NCBI RefSeq assembly: GCF_013368755.1
Contig: NC_049566.1
Location: 1,116,001-1,180,000, forward strand
From: Talaromyces rugulosus
Taxonomy: Eukaryota; Ascomycota; Eurotiomycetes; Eurotiales; Trichocomaceae
Direction: 5' to 3'
DNA length: 64,000 nucleotides
Positions within the stretch are counted from its first letter, which is position 1. The number at the start of each line of letters is the position of its first letter. The position numbers were made by a program, and so were the translations under genes. A model generated the notes under the pieces. That model had not been told where the DNA came from. It was given only the letters and a program-made list of their open reading frames with translations, and searched no databases. Positions 37,446 to 51,245 of the stretch are shown in pieces.

Positions 37446-39558
37446 TGTTCCTCCGACGCAAAGAGGAGGGGTGGAAACAATGGAATGAAAGGGATAGATT
37501 CTAATTTATGATGGTGGAAAACCAGACCGAGACGACTTGGTCCTGTCTCCGTGACGATGATGACTGCCTGCCGGCCTAGAAAACCCGCGACTCACGAACT
37601 CTAGGAGGACCCCGCCATAAGAAATTCGCAGTATTTGCAGTTGAAGAGAGGAAAACAGGCCGATTCAGATGCGACAGAGAAGCGCAGCGAAGGCAAAGAA
37701 AGCACGGAGTCAGCTGGCGGAGGAAGAGGGGGGCAGGAATGAAAGGAGAGCGACGATGCCGAGGTGGTAATCGAGCAGCAGCGGCAGTGGACGAGCAGCA
37801 ACAACACGTTGGAGGCGGTCGCAAATTGAGGACGGACTAATGTGCGTCAATGGTGGTGGTGATAATTATGGTATGGTTGTGGTGGTGGTGGAGGAAGCGC
37901 CCATAGTTAACTTAAGCAGCCAAGGACGAAGACCAGTTGTTGCGCCGGTGACGGATGCGGATGACGTCGACAAGTCTGAACAGCTCAAGGCGGCCGTCAA
38001 GCCACTCACAACCGACTGGCGATCAATCCGGCTCGCACATCGCCCCTCTTCCCCCTATTATTCTTCTTAATGATTTCTGTCGCCCACGATCTTCCAGGCT
38101 AGGGGCTGCCATTGGGCCCCAGAGCTCGTCTCCGCGTGCTGCCCATCGAACTGGCATAGGCTAAACTTTGGTCCTCTGCATGTGCCTTCGAGCAAGCGCC
38201 ACACACGATGCAGCAAACATGTGCAGTGTCCCACTCGTTCCTACGTCTACGGCATTCAGAATACCTTCAATCGTTACTTCCAACAGTTAAAACACATCAA
38301 AACTGCTGGCCGTTGCGCGAATCTCTCTCTCTGTGCTGGGGAAGATTGCGATGAGGGGCTGTGGCGGTGACGACTACGTAGAGGCATTCGAAAAGGGCTT
38401 TATTGGCGTCGATCGCCGCGCTCTTGGGTGGCTTAGCCTGCTTAATATCACTACTACTTTAGGGGTAGTTCGCCGTGGCCTTTGCAACGTCAAGCTGGTT
38501 CGCTAGCCAGACCAGACTAAAAAAAAAAGGGTTGCTGGATCTGATCACAGCAGATTTGAAGGCTCAAATCCTGCTTCGGATGCTTCTAGCATGCCGTGAT
38601 TGATTCTCCATGAAGCGCTTTGTGTCAAGCAAAACTTAATTAACACACTCAAACGTTTGAACAACTGTTTTGAAGAGCGAACTTCTTGCATTCGAAAGGC
38701 CTCTCTCTCTCGGGGTGCTCCACAAAAGGAGAGATGAATTGCCCAGACAAAATCCTACATCAATACTATTAGTATTCCAGAATCCATAATAATCCTGGTG
38801 GATGTATCTTCCATCCGTAGTGATTTTCCAATTGGCCTTACTATGTATAGTTAAGACTTAATAGTAATAAGTCAATACGTAATAATACCGAACCCCCGGG
38901 ATTTACCATTCCCTTTTTGACTGCTGGAACGAGAAATTCCACTCAGCTTAAAGTTTTAACCTGCTTTATTATTGAGCCGAAAAGTAGCAATATATTGTAG
39001 CAAAAAAGTAGAATTGTATGGGGAGCTGGTGATTCTCGACGTCATTGACTCGGAATTGGCGGAATGGCGCCGATATCAACGAAGCATCCCCATGGCTCGG
39101 TCAATAGCAACGTTTCCGGCGCTGTTCACGTCTTGCCTATTCGGTCTTCTCCACAGTTAATCCTCTCTGAGCATGTTGATACCATACTGGCTATTGGACG
39201 AAGGCTGATGTGCTGGGTTTATTTTAATATCCATTGATTGAACTGGTAAGTACTCCGATTGCAAATATCCACTTCCATAGATTTTGTATTAATTGAGATG
39301 TTTCAATATTGAATTGAATTCTTGCACTTCTGCAATTTTCATTATTCAATGTTCAGTAATATTGATGTCACGCTAAACCGCGTCTATATAAAAAGACGCA
39401 AGTAATTTATCTCACAAGCCGTCATGGCTGGGATCAATATAACTAGGAAATCAATGGGATTGTAGCCTACGTATAAAGAAAAAAAAAATGCATCAAAGTG
39501 ATCCGCTTGTCACTCGTGGAATGGAAGTAATCTACAAAAAAGAGACGCCATTTCTGTT
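37446..39558. other. Intergenic upstream of SLM1
   Basis: About 2.1 kb. The SLM1-proximal part (37450-38380) is GC-rich with GGT/GTG repeats and would be the promoter and leader. 38380-39558 is A/T-rich and includes a small inverted repeat (GCGTCT at 39380-39385 against AGACGC at 39394-39399). No gene seen. Confidence 0.5.
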
Positions 39559-40329
39559 TCACGACGTAGAAGATGTCGCAGGAACGTCAATACCGTACGC
39601 TTCTTTGATCCTCTCTCGTCGGCGCTCTGCGTAACCAGGACCGTAGATACCTACACATTGCGAATTAGATGAGCCCGTCGTCGGTCAGTTGGGAGTGCTT
39701 GTAGGTCCTTACCTCGTCCTTCGCCCAATTCTGCGAATGTCTTCTCCGCGGGTTGTCGGTAGGCTGTACGCAGCTTCTCTAATTCCTCATATTTATCCAA
39801 GTTCTTCTTTTCTTTGTATCCCCACAGAGTGCCTCCGGTAGATTCAAAAGCCGCCAGGACCACTGCCAAACCCGCTCCGTATCCGAAAGTAGCGGGGAAA
39901 CTTCGGGCTGCTCTAGTCATCAGTAACCTGTCGAGTCGACAAGAGTCTTTCACAATAACTCACCGCGAAGTCCAAGGATGGCGCCGGAAAAGAAACCACC
40001 GAGAGCTCCGTTATACGGATCTTCCGTTTCTCGCAGGTTTGCGGACGCGGTTCGCACGAATGTGTATGTGCCGCCCATTGCCGCTAGGAAAGAATTGTAA
40101 GCATTCGCCTGTGTCTTTTGAACGGCAGAGCCATTGACATACCAAAGACAGCAATGGTGCCACCGGTTCGAAAGAAGATGCCGAGGGGGCCGACATTCTG
40201 TTTGGCCAGTGTATTCTGGACGGCCGAAGTGAGGAGACCGGCGCCTCCGGTCAAAGTAGCGCTCTTGATCGTGTTGGCAATTGCATCTTGAGGATGGTAG
40301 ATCCTCTCTTCCGTGTGTTGTGAAGCCAT
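39559..40329 (-). CDS. Mitochondrial complex I subunit of the NDUFA11/NUO-21.3 type (Tim17 fold)
   Basis: A 198-residue accessory membrane subunit of NADH:ubiquinone oxidoreductase, of the NDUFA11 (B14.7)/Neurospora 21.3-kDa type. Minus-strand exons: 40329-40143, 40083-39964, 39910-39713 and 39650-39559; phases agree. The third exon must begin at the AG two bases after a nearer TAG (...CTAGAG|CA) to stay in frame. The protein begins MASQHTEERIYHPQDAIANT and has four short glycine-rich membrane segments typical of the Tim17/22/23 fold: LTGGAGLLTSAVQNTL, AAMGGTYTFVRTASANLR, NGALGGFFSGAILGLR and GYGAGLAVVLAAFEST. The charged matrix tail carries YGPGYAERRRERIKEAYGI. The fold is clear; the exact complex I orthology is inferred from length and tail. 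Confidence 0.83.
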
Positions 40330-41128
40330 TGTGGGCTGGAGCACACCAAGCATGCGCGACTGGACAAGACGTCGTTGTGGTCCTCGTCCGCCCCCGGATG
40401 TTGGACTTTGCCCGGCCCCCATTCTGCCACCGCCTAACACAATCGGCCTAGCGCCATACAGCACAGTGCTCTTCAAGAGTCAACTGGAGAACCTGTGACA
40501 GTGCTGGCACTGCTGGAAGCAATACGAAAGGCTGTCGATGAGATGATCCAGGGCCTTGCAGAACCAGTCCGGCTTTCTACCCCGTCATTTCGCGTGCACT
40601 GTATCACTTGACTGCCCGGATATTAAGCCTTGGCACCTCCAAGCAAGCTCCAGGCAAACAAACTGGCTAGCACGACCAAACACGCTGGCAGCTTCGTTTG
40701 CTGCTTACTTATCTTGTGACTGCATGTCTAGCGCCCGGTTGATATATTTCCTTGTTAAAACTGTTTATTTCTACGGGAAATGAGCTTTCGCAGACTCGTC
40801 ATCCACTGCGCTATTGATTGATTGTCTGCCCCTCAATACACACCGTTGAGATCTCGCTTGCTAGCAAAGCACATCGGACTGTCACTGGCAGATTTAACGA
40901 TCGAGTACTTGGCCATCGTCGTCGTCACCATCAAAATCCGCTCGCGTTTTCCTCTATCGAATCGTCTATCGCCTATTCTCCGCGATTCCCCGCCCATCAG
41001 TCACTATTTTGGAGTAGATACCATCGGGGGATTTGGACAACTAGATTCAGTAGGAGTTATCGTCTTGCTGGAATTTTTCACGCCAAATCCTGGTATTTGA
41101 AGGTCCTCGTTGCACATTTGCCACACAT
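40330..41128. other. Divergent promoter region between the complex I subunit gene and UBP2
   Basis: About 800 nt shared by two genes transcribed away from each other. Frames inside (40556-41132) show no motif. No gene seen. Confidence 0.5.
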
Positions 41129-44100
41129 ATGACGTCTCTATACCAACGGGCAGGTAAGTTGTCAATCAAGCCATCCTTCATCTACATCTATGTCTAACCG
41201 TATCGACGGACTAGGCAAAACTGCCCCGCGGTTTTTACAAGATTTAAACCTATATGATCCCCAGAATCCTCCAGCGTCAGGCCGTAACTTGCTTTCGGAT
41301 ACCCCTCCTATATTCCAAGAGGGAGACACTGGCCCTCTAGAATGGTTGTCACCTACAGCCTGCAATCATACCTACACCCTTAAACCGAATCAGACATATG
41401 TTCTTCCTTCCGAACAGAGACGGGGCCGCGGGGCAGTTTCGACTGTGTCTGCCGTTTGTTCAAAATGCCGCTGTCATCTCCAGGTTAAGGTGTCGTATCC
41501 CGGGAATGCAGGGCCTACGTCAAACCATCTACATCATCTTGTCTACCAATCTGGCACTCGGAGGACAACGCCAAAGGGCCAACACGTGGAAAGCTACTAC
41601 TATGGCTGCTCATATCCGATGTGCGGCACCTCCGTGTCGGTGGGCGTGATGTCCTCTGTGCTGCACCCAGAGCACGTACAACTTTTGACTGACTTGGAAC
41701 TGGTCAATAAACGCGCAGATGAGGCGATTGCGGCTCACCCTGAACGCTTGGAAGGGATTGCTCGACCTCATCCTTTCACCGTTCTGTCGAATCTATCCGC
41801 TTATCTAAACAATGCTCTTCACGATTCCGAGCGCAGCAAACCTATTTCTGCTATTAATAAACGATTTGTTGTCTGCTTTGGTGTCGATGGGCAGCCCTGC
41901 AAAGACCTGTTGACGTATTTGGCCTTTTCTCCTAATGAGGGCTTTTGGAATCCTCCCACACCGGACACTTCTGCTGAACAGCCTTATCGAGACGAGTTGA
42001 ATATCTTTCTCGACAACACCATTCATGAACTCTCGGTATTGATACAGCAACGACCATCATCAGAAAAGAAGACGCCATATTCTTTGGAACCGCTTGCTCC
42101 GGCCAGAAACGAACTGTTTGATGCCCTCGAAGCTAGTAACTATTCGAAAGCAACTCGCTTTATCGAATTTCAAATGCCTGGACAGCCTTGCTATGAGGAT
42201 CTTGGCGCGCTGGAAGATATGTCCTCGGACCTTATTATCGAAGCATACCAACGTCAAGTTGCAGTTGACCCAGCAAAGGGCCCACATTACCTACAGTGCT
42301 TGAAACTCATTGCTCAGCTGAGAGGAGGGCCTGATGGGTATACGATCAATGAGTCTGTTATGATGGCGTATAGCAAAGGCGCTTACACAATAGAGGATCT
42401 CCACAATGCTTACCGATACTTCAGCCTCAACCCAGACGACCCGACTCTCACAGAAGAGCTGATAGTGGGAAGCTTTTATTCATACATCAGTTCAAGCACG
42501 CAAGAGACCGAAGCCCGGCAACAGCTTTTCCGAATAGGCGATGCAAGGAGAAGTGAGCGCATCAAATCCGTCGCCGAAGACAGGGTCTCTACTGCCGAGC
42601 AAGCCCAAGTGTTTCTCGGCGTAGAAGAAAATACGCCAGATGACTTTGTCATAACGATGTATACCACCAAGATCAATGATAGTCCTAGTAGCAAAGGAAT
42701 TGCCCAGAAGGCCTTGTCACTTATTGCAGAAGCGCGCAATTCGGAGGGCTTGAGGCATTTCATTACGACAGGTGAGAGCGGAGTGGGAGAAATGGACGTT
42801 GGCGACGCCTACCGACTTCTTCAAATCCCTGATAGAACAGTTGGTGATGATGCTATCATTGCAGCCTATACTATCTGCGTTGATGAAGCACCAGCTCAAG
42901 TGGAAACATACTCTCGCGCTTTAGCAATCATTGCAAAGGAGAAGGACAGCCCGATGCTAAGCAGCTTTGTATCGGACTCCGTTGCGCAAAGTGATCGTAA
43001 CTTAGCTGAATGGCCTGTTGGCCTTCAGAACATAGGCAATACCTGCTACCTCAACAGTCTACTTCAGTTCTACTTCACTGTCAAACCATTCCGCGGGATG
43101 GTTCTGGAGTTCGAAGACGCCAAAACCGATTTGAGCGAAGACTCCCTGCGCAAAAAGAAGGTTGGGTCTCGTAAAGTTTCAAAGTTTGAAATTGAACGTT
43201 CCCAGAAATGTAGGTCTTACCACTTTTTTTCAAAACTCTATGCTCACGTTAACTGAATCTTAATCATAGTCTTGCGAGAACTTCGCACCCTTTTCCAAAA
43301 CATGATAACAACCCCTCGAGCTTCTGTGCGACCCGAGCAAGAGTTGGCTAGATTGACTTTGATCAGCTCAACCAACGAGGCTGAGATTCGCCGAAGGTCC
43401 ACTGTTTCTGGACTGAGACCGTCTCTTCTCGGTGAAATCAATGGAATGCCTGTCGCGGGACCACTAGGACCACCTCAACCGGCAGAAGCAAATTCTAGTG
43501 ATAATATCCCGACTGAAAATATTATTTCCGCCGAAGACACTCAAGTTAAAGACCCGGTTGCTAGTGACATTGATAGCGAAGCGACTCTCGTTTCCGAACC
43601 TACACATGTCAAGGAGGACCAAGCTGGCAGCGTCCAGCAGACGATAGAGGAATCGGACAATCAGAATCCGCCAAATGATGTCTCCCAGCCTGCAGAGAAT
43701 GTAGAACCGCCAAATAGACCGCCTCCAGTGCCCCCACGCCCTGCAGAAGCCCAACGGAGCAAACAGCTCATTGAAGAGGTGGAACTTGGGGCTCAGCAAG
43801 ACGTGACAGAAGTCATCAACAATGTCCTTTTTCAAAGTGAATGTGCGATAAAGCCGAGGACCCTTGAATCTGATGGCGAACAAGTTGACATAGTCAAAGA
43901 GTACGAAACCCATTTTTCCTCCTTTTAAGTTGACTGGGACATCACTAATCAATTAACCTTGCAGCTTGTTTTATGGTAAAACCAAGTCCTATATAACGGC
44001 AAAAGATGAGATTAGGTCAAAAGAAGAGTTCTGGTCAGATATCAAGATTGATGTCGCAACAGGCTCTCGCGACATCTACTCGGCTATTGACGGGGCATTT

Positions 44101-45219
44101 GACATCCAGGACGTCTTGGTTGATGATGCCATAGCAGAGCAATTTGGCTCGATTAGTAAATTACCGCCGATACTGCAAATTCAGGTGCAGCGGGTCCAGT
44201 TTGACCCTGTCAAGAAGGTATCCTTCAAATCGACGCATCATCTGGATCTAAAAGAAACCATCTATCTCGACCGATACATGGACACACAGAAAGAGGAAAT
44301 AATCAACCGACGCAGGGATTGCTGGGGCTGGAAGAAAAAGCTCAAATCGTTAGATGTGCGAAAAGCAGAGTTGCTGCGTTTGAATGTTAGTGTCTGTCGT
44401 ATATCTGAGAAATGGGCGCAACTAATTGTCAATTAGGAGACCGATGGGCAAAACATGCCAACACTGTTCAAGAACACGTCGCAACTTTTGGAAGACCTTT
44501 CCTCGTTGAACGAGCAAGATCAAGATGGAAACAACTCTGTTGACATCAACGCGCACCTCGCAAGTGAATTGGAGCAATTTTCGCAGATCACGCAAACAGA
44601 GTTAGCCTGTAGGTTTTGAACAGAGGCCAAGCTTTGTTGAAGAGATTTAGCTAATAAAGAAGCAGATATTGAGCAAGAAACCAACGATACACAGACAATG
44701 ATTTCGAGTCAATTTAGTGACTACAAGCGTCTCGCATATCGACTCTATGCAGTCTTCATGCATCAGGGCTCTGTGGAGTTTGGCCATTATTACATTTACA
44801 TTTACGATTTCGACAAGGAGGTTTGGCGCAAATACAACGACAATGAAATCACCGAAGTCCAGGACACGAGCGAGATTTTTGGAAAATCGGAACGAAACTC
44901 GGAGCGAGCCAACCCTCCGACACCGTATTTCCTAGTTTATGTGAATGCAGCCATGAAAAACAGGCTGGTGGAACCAGTTTGCCGCGAGATCGAGCCCGAG
45001 CCGTCTACGGTCAATGTTTCAGTTGGACCCAACACGGAGGGAGCCATGGACGTGGACACGAAACCCTTGTCTTATGAAGAAGTCTGGACCGAGAATGGTA
45101 CCCCAGGTACGCAAACCAACTCTTTTTCAGATATCTCCGCTCTTCCAAGTCAAAACTACGATTTGTATGGCAAGAGACCCGTCGTTCAAGCTGACCAGTT
45201 GGCTCCGAGTTTCTGGTAG
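41129..45219 (+). CDS. UBP2: Ubiquitin carboxyl-terminal hydrolase 2 (UBP2)
   Basis: A cysteine deubiquitinase like yeast Ubp2, which trims K63 chains and opposes the ligase Rsp5. Exons: 41129-41153, 41215-43209, 43270-43900, 43965-44385, 44437-44608 and 44666-45219 (1265 residues). Phase holds throughout. The short first exon codes MTSLYQRAG. A long N-terminal region has Cys-rich motifs and repeated helical QAxxxLG-type modules (AYRLLQIPD, DLIIEAYQRQ, EDLHNAYRYF). The catalytic Cys box is GLQNIGNTCYLNSLLQFYF near residue 620, and the His box is YRLYAVFMHQGSVEFGHYYI. A large insert with a Pro-rich segment separates the boxes. The 3' end is ambiguous: an alternative intron at 45107-45198 would extend the gene in frame to 45329. 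Confidence 0.92.
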
Positions 45220-45329
45220 ACGGCGCTCCTCATGCTCATCCTCCTTCCACGTCCCCTCTGTCACCTACCTCCATCCCACTGAAGCGAAAGGGCTCCGAAG
45301 ATGATCAGATGGATACCATGAAAACCTAG

Positions 45330-46296
45330 ATAGAACGATCTAGAGGCCATATATTTTCTGAATATCTACACGCTTCGCTCCCCCGTCACAACACCGCCCA
45401 ATACATTTTTTTCAACGATGATGATACGTTTGACGCTTGTTGTGAGTACCCATTTGAGCGTGCTATGAATGTTTTTAAGATTTTATGACATATCTTGTTT
45501 GGTTGGTTTCGTTTTTCGTCCTTGAAACATATGGGATGCATGTCTATTTATTGGCTTTTCGGTTTTTCATCATCATCATCTTGTTCTTCTCTTTCTCGAA
45601 CATTTTAAACCTCATGTATAGCCTCTCGTGTTTTGATACCATATTTTTTTCTCTCTTTTTTTTTTCGTTGTTCATAGCTGCTGCATTCACTATTATTATC
45701 TTAAAAAGGTTGTTTGCGTACACCATGAACATGAAATTTAAGCAAGGCGGCATTCTCGGATGATTTGTTTTTCTAAATATTTACTCTCAACTATGTATGT
45801 AAATTTCATGCTTTTTTATTTTTAAATTCTAGACTATCCTAGTTGACTTGAGGCGAACCAGTAGACTGATTTGTATTTAAAACTATATGATACTGACATC
45901 TGGGCCCGCCCTGGAATTAGTTTCTGTTCAATGTGTTATATAGAGAATCCCAATGAGATGGGATTTTTAATTCTTCCATTCTCTCCCTACTCGGGAGGTA
46001 ACCAAAACAGCTCTCACACACTCACACACAAAAAAGAAACAGAGAGAACCTTAAACAAAAGCTTTGATGCTGGGGAATAGCTGAACTGTTTAAAAGACAA
46101 GTCTCACAAATGACCAACCAATGCGGGCCATTGCTATACACAGTATAATTTGAATTCTCCTTTTTCTGAGCCCAGACTCCCTTGAAAAGAACTACAAAGA
46201 GCAAGAATTGAAAAAAAATTTAAAATAATAGGAAACGACGCAAAAAAAAAAGGAGAAAGAAAAAAACAAGACAGCCTATACCCAGGTTAGATTGGT
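45330..46296. other. Convergent 3' region between UBP2 and mpkA
   Basis: T-rich runs at 45580-45680 and A-rich runs at 46200-46270, fitting two facing 3' untranslated regions. No gene seen. Confidence 0.5.
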
Positions 46297-47796
<1,500 letters not shown>

Positions 47797-48708
47797 GGTG
47801 ACGGTCACTCGTGTATTGCTGCTGCTAATGTCGTTTTTAAGCCTTGTAGACGAGGAGTGTTAAAAGGAGGACCGGCGGGAATGAGGAGAGATCCGGGGTC
47901 GGCTGCTGATATTATGGACTCTATGAGGAGGAGGAGTGAATAATCCTAGAATCCTGGAATCTTGCAGTCAGTCAGTCAGCTGTGTTGTCAACAAGACGCC
48001 CCGCATTCAGCTTGCCCTGTGGAGACGCGATAAGCAGGGCCGTCGGAGAGTTAGTTTCATGGGCAGTGCAGGGCAAGACACGTACAGGACAGGGGCGAGG
48101 AGGGCGTGAGCAGGACAGGGCGAGGCGAGGCGAAATGTTGCTCAAAGCAGGAGGAGAAAAACAAGAGTGACTGGCGTCGTAGCATCGCGCTGTGGGTGCA
48201 CGACAAGACTGACGTTGCCGCCGAGGGGGGGAACGAGGGGCAGCGAGAACCCGACGAGCTGAGGTGATTGGCGAGCCTTGCCTGCAGCCTGCCATCAATC
48301 ACATTACATTAATAATTTGCGCATCGAAGTTTTCAATGTTGGTAAATAGGAAAAAAATCACCGCGACATGGAAGAGGCTGGTGAAGTCATCCCGTCTGAC
48401 TGCCGGTTGACTGTATACATCAATAATGTTGGTAGTCTTCCAATGGCCGGAAATCAGAATCGAGTGTGTATTAAAATTATTTAAATTAAATTATTGACAG
48501 GGGTTGCGCTTGAAATTATTGCATGCTTTCAAATGTTGGGTGTAGCTTTACATTAATTGATATATAGAACCGACTATTAACTAACTAGTTACTAGTCAGC
48601 ATGTTCTCTAGGATATGACTACGGCGAACTTGGACTCACGGAAGAGAGTATTGTGTGTTCTATTACATCATTAGTATATCGAAAGACATAGTGGAAACCT
48701 TTCTAATA
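47797..48708. other. Intergenic upstream of mpkA
   Basis: Promoter of mpkA and 3' flank of the next minus-strand gene. 47860-48300 is GC-rich with AGGAGG/GAGGCG repeats; 48300-48700 is A/T-rich. No clear Rlm1-type site was noticed. No gene seen. Confidence 0.5.
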
Positions 48709-50525
48709 TTAAGGAGATCTGTTACAAGAGCGCCACCAGACGCCCATGGACGCCGCAACCACCAGGTCGATCATTTTGATGCCCTCGTCTTCGATAATCA
48801 GTTTGCCCAACTTGGCACTCCTACCGTCCATGCCACCGCCGCCAGGCTCCCTAGCCAACGAGAAATCCAACCGATCTTCATCAGCAGTCAAGTCTTCAGA
48901 GCTGCTGCCCGAGGGTGGCCGGATAGGATTCGACTCGCTCCGAGCGCGGGTGCGAGCCTGTTGAACCTTTTGTATGTTCGACGTGATCATTTGAGCGAGA
49001 GCACCACGCTTGCCTCCCTTTTCCCCCCAGACGCTGAGCAAAGGGGATCGGAAGTGCTGGTCGAGCGGAAATGGGATGTTGAAGCGCAGTTCAGATACCG
49101 TTACTTCGGCATTGTTGTTGTGGTTCTCCTGAGGCCCAGACATAGATGGGCCGGGAATTGTGTGTTTGCACTTGATACCAAGCCCATTGATACTTGCAAC
49201 AAAGGCACAATTTCCGTTCCACGGAGAGGTGAATGAATAGTACCCACGACTGACTTTGGGATTCACCACCATGTCCGCTACTTTGGAATCCGCTGACCCC
49301 GAGCGCTGGTGACTGCCCTGAGGGTGGTTATGTCTTATCGGAGTCACCTCCCTGTGAAAGACCGTGTCCGGTGGCCCATCGTTTCGTGGTGTATTATGCA
49401 TCATTGCCTTGATTGCTTCTGCAGCCGTATTCTCAGCATGACCTACACCCGGCAGAGTCTGCCCGACAGCCGCTAGCGAAAAAGATTCATTGTTGAGAAA
49501 CTTTCCATATCCCGGATTCGTGATCTCGACGTGAATAGAGCCGTTATCCTCATCGAAACTAGACATGGTGCCAACGTTCCATTGATGACCCGAGGCAGGA
49601 TCACGACGAATAATGGTTATTTTAAATGATGACGACGGTCTTTGATTAGGCGTAATGGGTGAGGGGACTTTCTCGGCCATTTGCGAATGGCGCCGTTCTT
49701 GGCCGGGATATTCGTTTTCCATGCTGAGTCTTGGTCGCTCTCTGCCGTAATTATTGGAGTAATCTTCCTCAGCAGGGGCTTGAATGGTCAGACTTGGTCT
49801 AGGAACAGCACCTAATAGCGCATCATCATAAATCGTTACAGGGCGTCGAGGGATAGTGAAGTGATTTGAGTCATCGTTGTGTTCTAGCGGCGGACCGTGA
49901 TGATTATGATAGTCAGGCACTTCGTTTCTATCTTCGCCGTGGGGGTATGGAGGATTTATCGGAGAGACAGGACTGTTCGACGCCGTAGTAGGCTTTCTTG
50001 GAATAACCGGACTCGGAGGAAACTCTCGATGCGGCGGCGGCGGTGGAGAAGGGGGAGTAGGTTGCGATTCAGCAGCACCTCCCACCGGTTTGCGATGAAA
50101 GTCATTCAACCTAGGCACGGTCTCTGTAGGTAACCCCGACATATGCCCGTCCTGGTGCTGCTGCTGTCCATTTTCTGACCCGATTGACCGGAGAACATCC
50201 TCGTCGGCTTCGCTTGCGACATGCAAGTAATAGAGAGATGAGTTGACGGCTTCGCTTGAGATGTTGGATTTGGTCGGGGGTTTCAAGGGAGTCAATATCA
50301 CATCTAGACCGGTTGGTGAGAGGGGGGTTTCAAAGGATATATCGATATATAAAGATGGATAGAGAGAAAAAAAAGCTGACCTCGACTTCCAGGGACCTTG
50401 ACAATGTACAGCACAAGCCGATCGAGTCGCTCCTGCGTTGGATTGCGTGGATATGCGGGGGGATTCGCAGCGATAGCGGTCACAGACGACAGAGACCGGG
50501 CTTCGACAGGCGCCGTCTCCGCCAT
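48709..50525 (-). CDS. Conserved fungal protein of unknown function
   Basis: A 579-residue protein I do not recognise. Exons 50525-50381 and 50303-48709, joined in phase (GTCAGC...TAG). The start is ATG at 50525 (MAETAPVEARSLSSVTAIAA). The first folded-looking segment is RLDRLVLYIVKVPGSRDVILT then SSLYYLHVASEADEDVL. About 180 residues of Pro/Ser/Asn/His-rich low complexity follow. A second ordered part starts at FKITIIRRDPASGHQWNVGT, with VEITNPGYGKF, RGYYSFTSPWNGNCAFVAS and VSELRFNIPFPL. The C-terminus has GKLIIEDEGIKMIDLVVAAS then MGVWWRSC, possibly a membrane-associated or buried helix. There is no signal peptide. The ordered blocks flanking disorder suggest a real conserved family; function is unknown. 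Confidence 0.8.
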
Positions 50526-51245
50526 GAATCGTCGCGAGGCGAAGTTGGTGTCGGCTGTAGCATAAACTGGTGTTGCTCAAGTGCTAGGGGGCCTGAATAC
50601 GTAGTGGGGTGTTCGTGCCGAGTGAATGTTTTGTTTATTTGGGAACTGATAGCGATAGGAAATTCCTAGTGGGGAAGGAGGAGGAACCGTGGGTCTATGC
50701 CAACTCCCATATAATGAAATCTCGGTCGTCATGCCACGACACGCATTACTTGATTATTTTAAGCACCGGGACTGACTGGCGGTGCGTCAAGCAAATGCCG
50801 GTGCCACGAAAGGCGGTGGCTCAAGGGCTTACGAATACGCAACGAATTAGGCAGCCAAAAAAGCGCCCACCCAGCTTGCGACCAGTGTTGTGCTAAAAAA
50901 GTATAATCCGTATTAGAATGCTTGTAGCATGTTCGTAGTGGTTGCGATCCTGTTATTCTGAGCTTATATGTTACATCGGTGTGGCTGTGCGCGGCTCTAT
51001 ATTTAATCTTCAAAAAATGACTGACAAGTACTTGTTCGAAAAATAAAAAGGAAAGATTCGTCGTTGTGCGTGTTGTATATGTATGTGGTATCTTCCAATA
51101 ATAGTGATATTTGGTAAAAGAAGCAGAAGTCCTGCAATGTGGGCGGGCCCCTTCCCTGGGGCAGACACAAAAAAGACACAAGAGACAAAACAAAAGAGAC
51201 CAATGGAAACTCCTGAGCACCGACCCTGCTCCTTCATCATAGTAA
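50526..51245. other. Intergenic between the unknown gene and BSD2
   Basis: Promoter of the unknown gene and 3' flank of BSD2. Open frames on the minus strand at 50759-51388 have no motif and overlap the BSD2 end. No gene seen. Confidence 0.45.

Noticed and set aside
48655..49236. 193-codon plus-strand frame over the unknown gene
   Set aside because: Overlaps the better-supported minus-strand frame, which has a clean first exon; no motif in the plus frame.
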